DNA of 10,834 nucleotides from an uncultured Prochlorococcus sp. (GTDB taxonomy: Bacteria; Cyanobacteriota; Cyanobacteriia; PCC-6307; Cyanobiaceae), in assembly GCA_902573045.1 (NCBI GenBank), contig CACGIB010000021.1, positions 1 through 10,834 on the forward strand, read 5' to 3'. A program made the translations under genes and the position numbers. Every line of letters begins with the position of its first letter. Within the stretch, counting starts at the first letter, position 1. Below, piece after piece: positions 1 through 7,464 of this stretch. Below the pieces are notes generated by a model. That model did not search any database and was not told the DNA's origin. It worked only from the letters and a program-made list of their open reading frames with translations.

Positions 1-1227
1 GCTTGGCTAGACAGTGATGGCAAAGAAAATGGGGAATGGTCAATAATAGGAATTAAACCTAAAAAAATAATCCAATCAAGAGATATCAACAACTTAGACA
101 AAACTAATAATCCATTTAACAATTTAAAAGATATTGAAAAGGGTTTTTGGATCGGATGGTTAAGTTATGAAGCTGGAGTTTACATAGAACCAAAAAACCC
201 ATGGCGAAAATCTAATATGGCAACTTTATGGATTGCATCATATGATCCAATCATTAAATGTAATCTAATAAAAAAAGAAATAATTATCGAAGGCACAAAC
301 TCATCTGAACTGATTAATTACAAAAACATAATCAACAATATAAAAAATTTTGAAGAAGAAAATATTATTGAAACAAATTTGAATTTTGATTTTTCAAAAA
401 TAAATTTGGACGAAATGGCTGAAACATTTCAAAAAAATATTTTAAAATTGAAAAAATTAATTTCCCTAGGGGATATATTTCAAGCAAACCTAACAACTAA
501 ATGCGAAATAGAATCTTCCAAAAACTATAATCCTTTAGATATTTATTTGAAAATAAGAAGGAAATTAAGAGCTCCCTTTGGAGGAATAATAATAAATAAT
601 AATAATTATAAAGAAGCTGTATTATCAACCTCGCCAGAAAGATTTATAAAAATAGATAATAAAAATTTTGTAGAATCAAGACCTATCAAAGGAACTAGAT
701 CCAGAGATAAAGATTTAAATCAAGACGCACTTAATGCTATCGATTTAATAACAAACGAAAAAGATAGAGCTGAAAATATTATGATTGTTGACCTAATAAG
801 AAATGATTTAAGTAAAGTTTGCGAAACAGGAAGTATTCAGGTGCCAGAAATATTAAAACTTGAAAGTTTCTTAAAAGTTCATCATCTAACTTCAGTAATC
901 AAAGGCAAATTAAAAAAAGACAAGAACTGGATTGATTTACTAAAAGCTTGTTGGCCTGGGGGGTCTATAACTGGAGCACCTAAATTAAGATCATGCCAGA
1001 GACTTTTTGAATTAGAAGAATGTGAACGCGGACCGTACTGTGGCTCATTTTTGAAGCTGGACTGGAATGGAGAGTTTGACAGCAATATACTAATAAGATC
1101 ATTTTTAATTAAAGACAAGAAAATCAATATATATGCTGGTTGTGGAATAGTTATTGACTCAAACCCTGAAGAGGAAACTGATGAACTAAAGTGGAAACTT
1201 TTACCATTAATTGATTCACTAAAATGA
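1..1227 (+). CDS. pabB: Aminodeoxychorismate synthase component I (PabB), 5' end cut by window
   Basis: PabB converts chorismate plus ammonia, normally delivered by the glutamine amidotransferase PabA/TrpG, to 4-amino-4-deoxychorismate for folate synthesis in the cytosol. The frame is open from base 1, so the N-terminus lies upstream; 408 residues are visible against a usual 430-470. Numbering visible residues, the chorismate-binding fold shows GDIFQANLT (157-165), STSPERF, PIKGT with Lys at 230, NEKDRAENIMIVDLIRND, PGGSITGAPK (319-328) and a C-terminal AGCGIV/EEETDE block. The PIKGT lysine is the family marker separating PabB from anthranilate synthase TrpE, which has PIAGT. N-terminal GFWIGWLSYEAG fits the TrpE/PabB N-terminal lobe. 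An in-frame ATG at 217 is internal, not the start, because homologous sequence continues upstream of it. The stop overlaps the pabC start (ATGA), so the two are very probably co-translated. No amidotransferase domain is seen in the visible part. Confidence 0.93.
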   Translation, partial: AWLDSDGKENGEWSIIGIKPKKIIQSRDINNLDKTNNPFNNLKDIEKGFWIGWLSYEAGVYIEPKNPWRKSNMATLWIASYDPIIKCNLIKKEIIIEGTNSSELINYKNIINNIKNFEEENIIETNLNFDFSKINLDEMAETFQKNILKLKKLISLGDIFQANLTTKCEIESSKNYNPLDIYLKIRRKLRAPFGGIIINNNNYKEAVLSTSPERFIKIDNKNFVESRPIKGTRSRDKDLNQDALNAIDLITNEKDRAENIMIVDLIRNDLSKVCETGSIQVPEILKLESFLKVHHLTSVIKGKLKKDKNWIDLLKACWPGGSITGAPKLRSCQRLFELEECERGPYCGSFLKLDWNGEFDSNILIRSFLIKDKKINIYAGCGIVIDSNPEEETDELKWKLLPLIDSLK

Positions 1228-2051
1228 TTGAAACATTAGGCTGGCACAAGGATCAATGGTTGGATATTGATAGAATATTTATTGCTGCTAATAATAGAGG
1301 ATTAAAATTCGCTGATGGTATATTTGAAACCATTTTGATAAAAGAAAACAAACCTATTCTTTTTGATGAACATCTGAAAAGATTAGAAAAAAGTAGCAAG
1401 ATTTTAAATATTAATCTAAAAATAAATAAATTAACTTTGAGACAACTTATTCACGATGGAATTAAAAAGTTATCGCTTAAAAATGATCAATTTGCTTCAG
1501 TAAGAATAAACTATAGTCGAGGAACTAATGAAGGTCGAACACTAACAATTGATAGCACTTCAGAGACAAAAGATTTGGATAATTTATGGCTTGAGTTCTA
1601 TAGAATAAAACCAAATTTTAATCCGATAAGCGTTTGCATTAGTAAAACTGAAAAAATAAATGAATTCAGTCTTATAAGTAAATGCAAAACATTTTCATAT
1701 AATCAGGCAATACAAGTTTTGACAGAAGCTAATGAAAAATTATTTGATGATTCTATCCTTTTAAATACGTCAGGTGAACTTTGTTGTGGAAGTACATTTA
1801 ATCTTCTAATTAAAAGAAATAATCAATGGATAACTCCTAGAAAAGAGAGCGGCTGTTTAGAGGGGATTATGGTTTCTGAAGCTTTAAAATTGAAAATTGT
1901 AAAAGAAGAATTAATTCCTCCAGAATTTCAAAATGATGACATAATAGTTGCAATTAATAGCTTATCTTGCAGACAAATTAATCAAGTAAATGATTTAAAG
2001 CTTAAACCTAAATTCGATCCAATTTATTTTTGGGATTTATTATATAGTTGA
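1224..2051 (+). CDS. pabC: Aminodeoxychorismate lyase (PabC), class IV PLP aminotransferase fold
   Basis: PabC removes pyruvate from 4-amino-4-deoxychorismate to give p-aminobenzoate, the step after PabB. The 275-residue protein has the fold-type IV signatures: GLKFADGIFETI near residues 28-39 followed by the HLKRLEKS arm; the PLP Schiff-base lysine, which I place at K155 in SKCKTFSYNQA because the following VLTEA aligns without gaps to the D-amino-acid transaminase pattern after its lysine; GELCCGSTFNLL, which binds the cofactor phosphate; and LEGIMVSEAL, matching the GIM motif of E. coli PabC. The ATG overlaps the pabB TGA and lacks a Shine-Dalgarno, so translational coupling is likely. Class IV members (IlvE, D-amino-acid transaminase, PabC) are hard to separate by motif alone; the assignment rests mainly on the overlapping pabB. 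The last 28 nt overlap the 3' end of cobA on the other strand. Confidence 0.85.
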   Translation: MIETLGWHKDQWLDIDRIFIAANNRGLKFADGIFETILIKENKPILFDEHLKRLEKSSKILNINLKINKLTLRQLIHDGIKKLSLKNDQFASVRINYSRGTNEGRTLTIDSTSETKDLDNLWLEFYRIKPNFNPISVCISKTEKINEFSLISKCKTFSYNQAIQVLTEANEKLFDDSILLNTSGELCCGSTFNLLIKRNNQWITPRKESGCLEGIMVSEALKLKIVKEELIPPEFQNDDIIVAINSLSCRQINQVNDLKLKPKFDPIYFWDLLYS

Positions 2052-2839
2052 ACTTTATTAATATCTGGTAAATAGACATCAGATACTTTAGTTATATTGT
2101 TATTAACTCTAAATTCAACAATTTTTCCAATAATGATAATTGATGGAGCTAAAAATTCTTTTTCTTTGATTTTATCAACAAGATTATTTAATTTCTCAAT
2201 AAAACATTTCTGATTTTTCAAAGTAGCTTCTTGAATAACAGCGCATTTAGTATTCTTATCTAAACCACCTAGAATTAATTCTTCCACAATAAATTCAATA
2301 TTTTTTATACCCATAAAAATTACTAAGCTATCTGATGATTTAGCTAAATCTCTCCAATTCACTGTCTTTTTTTCCTTATCTACACGCTCATGTCCAGTGA
2401 CAAAGGTTACGGAACTCGCAGCATCTCTGTGGGTTAGTGGAATACCAAAATATGTGGGGGCAGCTATCCCAGAAGTAATACCAGGAATGATTTCAACTGA
2501 AATTCCATTTTTTTCTAAAATCGACACCTCTTCACCCCCTCTAGAAAAAACGAATGGATCTCCCCCTTTAAGCCTTACAACATTTTTGCCCTCTTTTGCT
2601 AATTTCAAAATAAGAGCATTAGTTTCAGCCTGAGGTACAGAACACTTCCCAGCTCTTTTGCCTACATGGAAAATTTCTGTATTTTTTCCTGCCTCTTTTG
2701 TTATTTCATCTGGGATTAAAGCATCATGAACTAATGCATCACAATTTTTTATTAGGCGTAAAGCTTTAATAGTCAAAAGCTCAGGGTCACCAGGACCTGC
2801 TCCAACTAAATAAACAATGCCGGGCACAATAATCTCCAT
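2024..2839 (-). CDS. cobA: Uroporphyrinogen-III C-methyltransferase (SUMT, CobA)
   Basis: SUMT uses two S-adenosylmethionines to methylate uroporphyrinogen III at C2 and C7, giving precorrin-2, the branch point to cobalamin/pseudocobalamin and siroheme (the sulfite reductase cofactor). The tetrapyrrole methylase domain fills the protein: GAGPGDPELLT at 13-23 is the N-terminal signature, RLKGGDPFVFSRGGEE at 89-104 the substrate/SAM motif, and GITSGIAAPTYFGIPLTHR at 120-138 the second family signature. At 271 residues it is a stand-alone SUMT; the oxidase/ferrochelatase domain of CysG is absent. I chose the ATG at 2839. A TTG two codons upstream (2845) is also in frame, and a stop lies just beyond it; neither has a Shine-Dalgarno. 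It faces the MFS gene across 30 nt and converges on pabC with a 28-nt overlap, leaving no room for a conventional terminator between them. Confidence 0.94.
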   Translation of the reverse strand: MEIIVPGIVYLVGAGPGDPELLTIKALRLIKNCDALVHDALIPDEITKEAGKNTEIFHVGKRAGKCSVPQAETNALILKLAKEGKNVVRLKGGDPFVFSRGGEEVSILEKNGISVEIIPGITSGIAAPTYFGIPLTHRDAASSVTFVTGHERVDKEKKTVNWRDLAKSSDSLVIFMGIKNIEFIVEELILGGLDKNTKCAVIQEATLKNQKCFIEKLNNLVDKIKEKEFLAPSIIIIGKIVEFRVNNNITKVSDVYLPDINKVQLYNKSQK

Positions 2840-2869
2840 TAACAAGTATGGTAGTAAAAGTTAATCGCA
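2840..2869. promoter_or_regulatory. 30-nt divergent cobA / MFS spacer
   Basis: The two start codons face away from each other across only 30 nt. This is too short for two complete non-overlapping promoters, so at least one promoter should lie inside the opposite gene's 5' coding region. I see no convincing -35/-10 pair and no Shine-Dalgarno for either gene here. The role is inferred from gene orientation only. Confidence 0.35.
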
Positions 2870-4156
2870 ATGAAGGTAAATATTGTGAAAGAAAGTTTAT
2901 TAAAACCAAATAAAAAATTTACTCTCCTTAGTGCGTTTATCACTCTCCTAAATGATCGTTTAAGTGAAAGTATACTGTTACCCATATTACCCTCTTTTGT
3001 TTTACTTTTTGACTCTAAAGCAAGTACATATGGTTTATTATCATGCACTTACCAATTAGCTCAATTTACAGCTTCTCCTTTTATAGGACTTATGAGTGAT
3101 AGATATGGAAGAAGACCTGTCACTCTTTTTTGTATTACTGGTTCAGTAATAGGAATATCAATATTATCTTTTACAGTTCTTTTTAATTGGTCAAATTCAA
3201 TAGCCACTATCCCGTTATTTTTATTATTTTTAGCGAGACTAATTGACGGTTTAAGTGGGGGCACTGCAGCCACTGCAACAACAATTCTTGCAGATATTTC
3301 AAGCCCTGAAAAAAGAGCAAAAACATTTGGTCTTATTGGTGTAGCTTTTGGTTTAAGTTTTTTCTTAGGTAATATTTTTGTTGTAATTTTTGCAAGAAAT
3401 ACAAATAATAATTTTATTATTCCAGTTTTAATAGCCTCAATCATTCCAATAATAAATTTTCTCCTTGTATTTTTTTACTTACCAGAAACCAAGCCTAATA
3501 GTGAAACAAATAAATCAAAAACTGCTTTTAAAAACCCTTTAAAAGCTCTATTTACAGTTTTCAAAGAAGAAAAGATTAAAAAATTATCATTAGCTTTTTT
3601 TATTTACTTTATTGCTTTTACTGGATTGACTAATATCCTTATATTTTTCCTTCAAGAATCATTAAACTGGACGACCAAAGCTTCAAGTGGAACTCTTGTT
3701 GTAGTAGGAATAATTGCAATTATCGTTCAAGGAGGACTAATAGGGCCTCTGGTAAAGCAATTTGGCGAAATGCGATTAACACTTATCGGATCAGGCTTCA
3801 TTCTTGTAGCATGTGCTCTTTTAATAACTGCTCCAAAAGAAAATGCGACACTTAATATTTATTCAGCTGTTTCATTTTTAGCCGTTGGGGCAGGATTAAT
3901 TACCCCCAGCTTAAGAGCACTAATATCAAAGAAATTAGACGTTAATAAACAAGGATCAATTTTAAGTAATCTTCAAGGTCTGCAGAGTCTTGGAGGAGTA
4001 TTAGGAATTGCAATGGCCGGCAGGGTTTATGATAGTTTTGGCCCTAAATCACCTTTTATAGCTGGTTCCGTTATCTTACTTTTCATGATATACCTTATTG
4101 CAGAGGGTAAAAGTAATAATTCTTTTAATAATCAAAAATCTAAAGTATTGAAATGA
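2870..4156 (+). CDS. Major facilitator superfamily transporter, drug-efflux (TetA-like) type
   Basis: This 428-residue inner-membrane protein has about 12 hydrophobic segments. It carries the MFS motif A, GLMSDRYGRRP at residues 73-83, in the loop between helices 2 and 3. Helix 1 (about 18-44) contains a charged NDRLSES stretch followed by LLPILPSF, resembling the start of TetA/drug:H+ antiporters. A LARLIDGLSGG helix-4 segment and a hydrophilic central loop (about 205-235, Lys-rich) separate the two six-helix halves. A soluble substrate or drug antiported against protons is the family expectation; the actual substrate cannot be read from the sequence. The start ATG at 2870 lies just before the first helix and has no Shine-Dalgarno. 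Its stop overlaps the ppk start (ATGA at 4153), implying one transcript with ppk. It could instead export a metabolite connected with its neighbours, but nothing proves this. Confidence 0.85.
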   Translation: MKVNIVKESLLKPNKKFTLLSAFITLLNDRLSESILLPILPSFVLLFDSKASTYGLLSCTYQLAQFTASPFIGLMSDRYGRRPVTLFCITGSVIGISILSFTVLFNWSNSIATIPLFLLFLARLIDGLSGGTAATATTILADISSPEKRAKTFGLIGVAFGLSFFLGNIFVVIFARNTNNNFIIPVLIASIIPIINFLLVFFYLPETKPNSETNKSKTAFKNPLKALFTVFKEEKIKKLSLAFFIYFIAFTGLTNILIFFLQESLNWTTKASSGTLVVVGIIAIIVQGGLIGPLVKQFGEMRLTLIGSGFILVACALLITAPKENATLNIYSAVSFLAVGAGLITPSLRALISKKLDVNKQGSILSNLQGLQSLGGVLGIAMAGRVYDSFGPKSPFIAGSVILLFMIYLIAEGKSNNSFNNQKSKVLK

Positions 4157-6231
4157 AACGCCAGGCTGATGTTTTTATTAATAGAGAATTAAGTTGGATT
4201 GAATTTAATAAAAGAGTTCTCCTAACTGGAATGGAAAAGGAGTATAAAATCCTAGATAAAGTAAAATTTTGTTCAATTTTTAGTAATAACCTAGATGAAT
4301 TTTTTATGGTAAGAGTAGCTTCATTAAAGGCTCAAGTTGAAGCAGAAATTACTAAAAAAAGTATTGACGGACTCACCCCTAAAGAGCAATTAAAAAAAAT
4401 CAATAATGAAATAAAGAAGTTAACTATTCTCCAAGAAAACTATGTAAATAATGAATTAAAAAATGAATTAAAAGAAAAAGGTGTAATTTTAAAAAAATAT
4501 AAGGACCTAAGTGATAATCAAAGAAATTGGTGTAATAACTTCTTTACAACATCTATTTTCCCTTTATTAACTCCATTAGTTGTTGATCCGGCACATCCAT
4601 TTCCTTTTATAAGTAATTTAAGTCTAAATTTAGCAGCTTTAATAAAGGATGAGGAGAATTCTAAAAATCAGTTTGTCAGAGTAAAAATACCAACAAAAAA
4701 TATACCCCGATTTATAAGAATTCCCAATGAAATTACGCAACTTAGTGATGAAAGTTCTCACTATTTCATAAGTGTTGAAGATTTAATTGGGAATAATATA
4801 AATACTTTATTTAACGGAATGGAATGTATAAATTACTCTTTTTTTAGAGTGACAAGAGATGCAGATTTAGAATTAAAAGAACTTGAAGCTGATGATCTAC
4901 TTTTAGCTGTTGAACAAAGTTTGCAAAAAAGAAGATTAGGTGGAGACGTAGTTAGATTAGAAGTGGAGTCAGATATGCCAGAAAATATTCTAAAGTTACT
5001 TATTGAAAGTATCTCAATACAGAAAGAATATATATACTTTTGCAAAAGTTTATTAGGCCTAGACGATTTAAATCAGCTTACAAAAATTGATAGAGATGAT
5101 TTAAAAGAAAATCTACTAATTGGAAAAACGCACCCAGAATTAAAACATTTAGATTTGCCTTCAAACAAAAACCCTAATTCTATTTTCAAGATACTTAGGA
5201 AAAAAAATATTCTGCTTCATCATCCCTATGACCTATTTAAAACTTCAGTTGAAGAATTTATAAACAGAGCAGCTGATGATCCACTTGTAATGGCTATAAA
5301 AATTACTTTATATCGAGTTTCCCAAGATTCCCCTATAATCGCAGCTTTAATGAGAGCTGCAGAGAATGGTAAAGAAGTAATGACTCTTGTTGAACTAAAA
5401 GCAAGATTTGATGAAGACAATAATATTCAATGGGCCAAACAACTTGAACAAGCTGGCATTCATGTTGTATATGGAATCATCGGATTTAAAACACATACAA
5501 AAATTGCCTTAACAGTTAGAAAAGAGAAAGGACGATTAAGGAATTATTTCCATATTGGAACAGGAAATTATAACTCTAATACTTCAAAGTTTTATACAGA
5601 TTTAGGATTACTTTCAACGGATCCTGATATTGCATCTGATTTACTTGAGTTATTTAACTACTTATCTGGTTTCTCTAAACAAAAAAGTTATCAAAAGTTA
5701 TTAGTTTCTCCCTCATCGATGCGAGAGAAATTTATATTTCTGATAAAGAGAGAAATTAAAAATGCAGAGGAAGGCAAAAAAGCCGAAATAATCGCAAAAA
5801 TGAATTCTTTAGTAGACCCAGAAATAATTAAACTGCTTTATTTAGCTTCAGACTCAGGTGTAAAAATTAGCCTCATCATAAGAGGTATTTGTTGCCTATA
5901 TCCCCAAAGAAAAAATTTAAGTGAAAATATTAAAGTTATAAGCATTATTGGCCATTTTCTTGAACACTCAAGAATTTTTTGGTTTTGTAATAACGGGGAT
6001 AATGAGGTTTTTATAGGGAGTGCAGATTGGATGAGACGAAATCTTGATAGAAGAATAGAAGCTGTTACTCCTATAGAGGATTATGAATTGAAATCTAAAA
6101 TATACACGCTTTTGCAAACTTACATTAAAGATAATTACTTTTCTTGGATAATGAAAGATGATGGTTCATATTCGAAATATGAATTAGATTCATCGCATAA
6201 TCGTTCGCAAATTGACCTCATAGAAAAATAA
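4153..6231 (+). CDS. ppk: Polyphosphate kinase 1 (PPK1)
   Basis: PPK1 reversibly transfers the gamma-phosphate of ATP onto a growing polyphosphate chain, storing phosphate and energy. At 692 residues it matches E. coli PPK (688). The N-terminal domain has FINRELSWIEFNKRVL (8-23) and SNNLDEFF (44-51), the latter containing the asparagine that contacts ATP adenine in E. coli. The two phospholipase-D-like C-terminal domains hold the catalytic histidines: H448 in GFKTHTK, equivalent to the autophosphorylated H435 of E. coli, and H605 in LEHSRIFWF, equivalent to H592. ADDPLVMAIKITLYR, VELKARFDEDNN, HIGTGNYN and GSADWMRRNLDRR are also present, so the enzyme looks active. The ATG overlaps the transporter's stop, has no Shine-Dalgarno and probably depends on coupling. 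A 208-nt AT-rich gap follows. No phosphate-regulon box is recognisable upstream, where any promoter would lie within or before the MFS gene. Confidence 0.97.
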   Translation: MKRQADVFINRELSWIEFNKRVLLTGMEKEYKILDKVKFCSIFSNNLDEFFMVRVASLKAQVEAEITKKSIDGLTPKEQLKKINNEIKKLTILQENYVNNELKNELKEKGVILKKYKDLSDNQRNWCNNFFTTSIFPLLTPLVVDPAHPFPFISNLSLNLAALIKDEENSKNQFVRVKIPTKNIPRFIRIPNEITQLSDESSHYFISVEDLIGNNINTLFNGMECINYSFFRVTRDADLELKELEADDLLLAVEQSLQKRRLGGDVVRLEVESDMPENILKLLIESISIQKEYIYFCKSLLGLDDLNQLTKIDRDDLKENLLIGKTHPELKHLDLPSNKNPNSIFKILRKKNILLHHPYDLFKTSVEEFINRAADDPLVMAIKITLYRVSQDSPIIAALMRAAENGKEVMTLVELKARFDEDNNIQWAKQLEQAGIHVVYGIIGFKTHTKIALTVRKEKGRLRNYFHIGTGNYNSNTSKFYTDLGLLSTDPDIASDLLELFNYLSGFSKQKSYQKLLVSPSSMREKFIFLIKREIKNAEEGKKAEIIAKMNSLVDPEIIKLLYLASDSGVKISLIIRGICCLYPQRKNLSENIKVISIIGHFLEHSRIFWFCNNGDNEVFIGSADWMRRNLDRRIEAVTPIEDYELKSKIYTLLQTYIKDNYFSWIMKDDGSYSKYELDSSHNRSQIDLIEK

Positions 6232-6260
6232 AATTAATATTGATTTTTACAACATTTATA

Positions 6261-6290
6261 AAAATACTTAATATTTTAAATTTTTTTTAT
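6261..6290 (+). terminator. Possible weak AT-only hairpin with T-run after ppk
   Basis: AAAATA (6261-6266) can pair with TATTTT (6272-6277) around a CTTAA loop, and a run of eight T follows at 6281-6288. The stem has no G:C pair and would be unstable, so this is at best a marginal intrinsic terminator. Its position 30 nt after the ppk stop is the main argument for it. Confidence 0.22.
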
Positions 6291-6425
6291 TTTTTATAAA
6301 ATCATCTCATATCAATGGATTTCAAGAAATAAGCTATTAAAAAAAAATTTTTGTCTTTAAAATTTCAACGTAAAAGTAGTTTTTATTTCAATTTCAGTGC
6401 TAGCTTTTTAAAAAATCCATTATTT

Positions 6426-6431
6426 AGGAGG
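6426..6431 (+). promoter_or_regulatory. Strong Shine-Dalgarno AGGAGG for the sigma-factor gene
   Basis: AGGAGG is a full match to the anti-Shine-Dalgarno core. It lies 8 nt before ATG 6440 and 5 nt before an in-frame GTG at 6437. The spacing favours the ATG. It stands out because the other genes here lack a recognisable ribosome binding site, suggesting efficient, independent initiation of this regulator. Confidence 0.8.
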
Positions 6432-6439
6432 CCAGGGTG

Positions 6440-7459
6440 ATGGGGATCCCTCTGGAATCTGCGAAAAGCTCTTCAGATAAAAATTTTGATGAGCCAAGAT
6501 TACCAAACACTGCGGGCAAGTCTCGCAAATCGAAATCCAGTCTTACTTCAAAACAAAGCCAAAAAAAATCTGGGAGACTCGCTTCAGATTCTATTGGCCA
6601 CTATTTAAGTAGTATCGGTAGAGTACCTCTTTTGACTCCAGCAGAGGAAATAGAGTTAGCTCATCATGTTCAGAACATGAAAAAGTTGCTACAAATTCCT
6701 GATATTGATAGAACGCAAAGCAACCTTTATCAAATTAAGATTGGCAAAAGAGCAAGAGATAGAATGATGGCCGCTAATCTAAGACTTGTTGTCTCCGTTG
6801 CAAAAAAATACCAAAACCAAGGGCTTGAATTATTGGACCTTGTCCAGGAAGGCGCTATTGGCCTTGAAAGAGCTGTAGATAAATTTGATCCTGCCATGGG
6901 ATATAAATTCTCAACGTATGCTTACTGGTGGATTAGGCAAGGAATGACAAGAGCGATTGATAATAGTGCAAGAACAATCCGTTTACCTATTCACATAAGT
7001 GAGAAACTATCCAAAATGAGAAGAGTTTCTAGAGAATTATCACATAAATTTGGTAGACAACCTACCAGATTGGAAATGGCTACTGAAATGGGAATTGATC
7101 AAAAAGATTTAGAAGATTTAATTTCGCAAAGTGCTCCTTGCGCTTCCCTAGATGCTCACGCAAGAGGTGAAGAAGATAGAAGTACTCTTGGTGAACTCAT
7201 ACCTGATCCAAACTGTGAAGAGCCTATGGAAGGTATGGATAGAACTATTCAAAAAGAGCATTTAGGAACTTGGCTTTCTCAATTAAATGAAAGAGAACAA
7301 AAAATAATGAAGCTTAGATTTGGCTTAGATGGTGAAGAACCATTAACACTCGCAGAAATAGGAAGGCAAATTAATGTTTCACGAGAAAGAGTAAGGCAAC
7401 TAGAAGCCAAAGCAATATTAAAACTTAGGGTAATGACAACTCATCAAAAAGCAGCTTAA
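6440..7459 (+). CDS. Group 2 (RpoD/SigA-like, non-essential type) sigma-70 factor
   Basis: This sigma factor directs RNA polymerase to promoters and is probably an alternative one used under changed light, nutrient or stress conditions. Its 339 residues begin with a basic, Ser/Lys-rich tail (about 1-48) in place of the acidic region 1.1 of principal sigmas. Region 1.2 follows (DSIGHYLSSIGRVPLL). Region 2 comprises ANLRLVVSVAKKY from 112, DLVQEGAIGLERAVDKF near 131-147, and the -10 reading helix YWWIRQ at 162-167. Region 3 is near 180-260. Region 4 carries the helix-turn-helix LTLAEIGRQINVSRERVRQLEAKAI (302-326) that reads the -35 element. The short segment between 1.2 and 2, the length and the near-RpoD region 2.4 point to cyanobacterial group 2; which paralogue cannot be settled, so no symbol is given. 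ATG 6440 is chosen over GTG 6437 by ribosome-site spacing. The next gene begins 5 nt after the stop. Confidence 0.93.
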   Translation: MGIPLESAKSSSDKNFDEPRLPNTAGKSRKSKSSLTSKQSQKKSGRLASDSIGHYLSSIGRVPLLTPAEEIELAHHVQNMKKLLQIPDIDRTQSNLYQIKIGKRARDRMMAANLRLVVSVAKKYQNQGLELLDLVQEGAIGLERAVDKFDPAMGYKFSTYAYWWIRQGMTRAIDNSARTIRLPIHISEKLSKMRRVSRELSHKFGRQPTRLEMATEMGIDQKDLEDLISQSAPCASLDAHARGEEDRSTLGELIPDPNCEEPMEGMDRTIQKEHLGTWLSQLNEREQKIMKLRFGLDGEEPLTLAEIGRQINVSRERVRQLEAKAILKLRVMTTHQKAA

Positions 7460-7464
7460 AAAAA

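Larger units (their letters stand above)
6232..6439 (+). promoter_or_regulatory. AT-rich intergenic region: ppk 3' end and sigma-factor promoter/leader
   Basis: This 208-nt stretch is the longest non-coding interval in the window and is nearly all A/T. It must end the ppk message and start the sigma-factor message. I see no open frame of note and no RNA gene. Weak candidates only: TTGTCT at 6351-6356 as a -35-like hexamer with poorly spaced -10 options near 6371, and TGCTAGCTT at 6398-6406 as an extended -10-like element. A 6-bp inverted repeat (AAGCTA at 6331-6336, TAGCTT at 6401-6406) flanks the leader. The promoter role is inferred from position; the exact start site cannot be called. Confidence 0.5.

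Noticed and set aside
217..219. ATG at 217 as the start of pabB
   Set aside because: The same frame is open back to base 1 and encodes PabB-like N-terminal sequence (GFWIGWLSYEAG), so this Met is internal.
882..1127. Open frame of 81 codons on the minus strand within pabB
   Set aside because: It lies wholly antisense to conserved PabB catalytic motifs and shows no recognisable domain.
2397..2633. Open frame of 78 codons on the plus strand within cobA
   Set aside because: It is antisense to the SUMT signature motifs; the Pro/Ser-rich product is a by-product of the cobA reading frame.
2848..2913. A 21-codon plus-strand ORF starting in the cobA/MFS spacer
   Set aside because: It is out of frame with the transporter, overlaps its start, has no ribosome site and no recognisable product.
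2839..3444. Minus-strand open frames (2839-3048 and 3061-3444) opposite the MFS gene
   Set aside because: The plus-strand frame has MFS motif A and 12 helices; the antisense frames reflect hydrophobic codon bias and have no family features.
4833..5420. Minus-strand open frames (4833-5045 and 5226-5420) opposite ppk
   Set aside because: They are antisense to conserved PPK domains and have low-complexity Ser-rich products.
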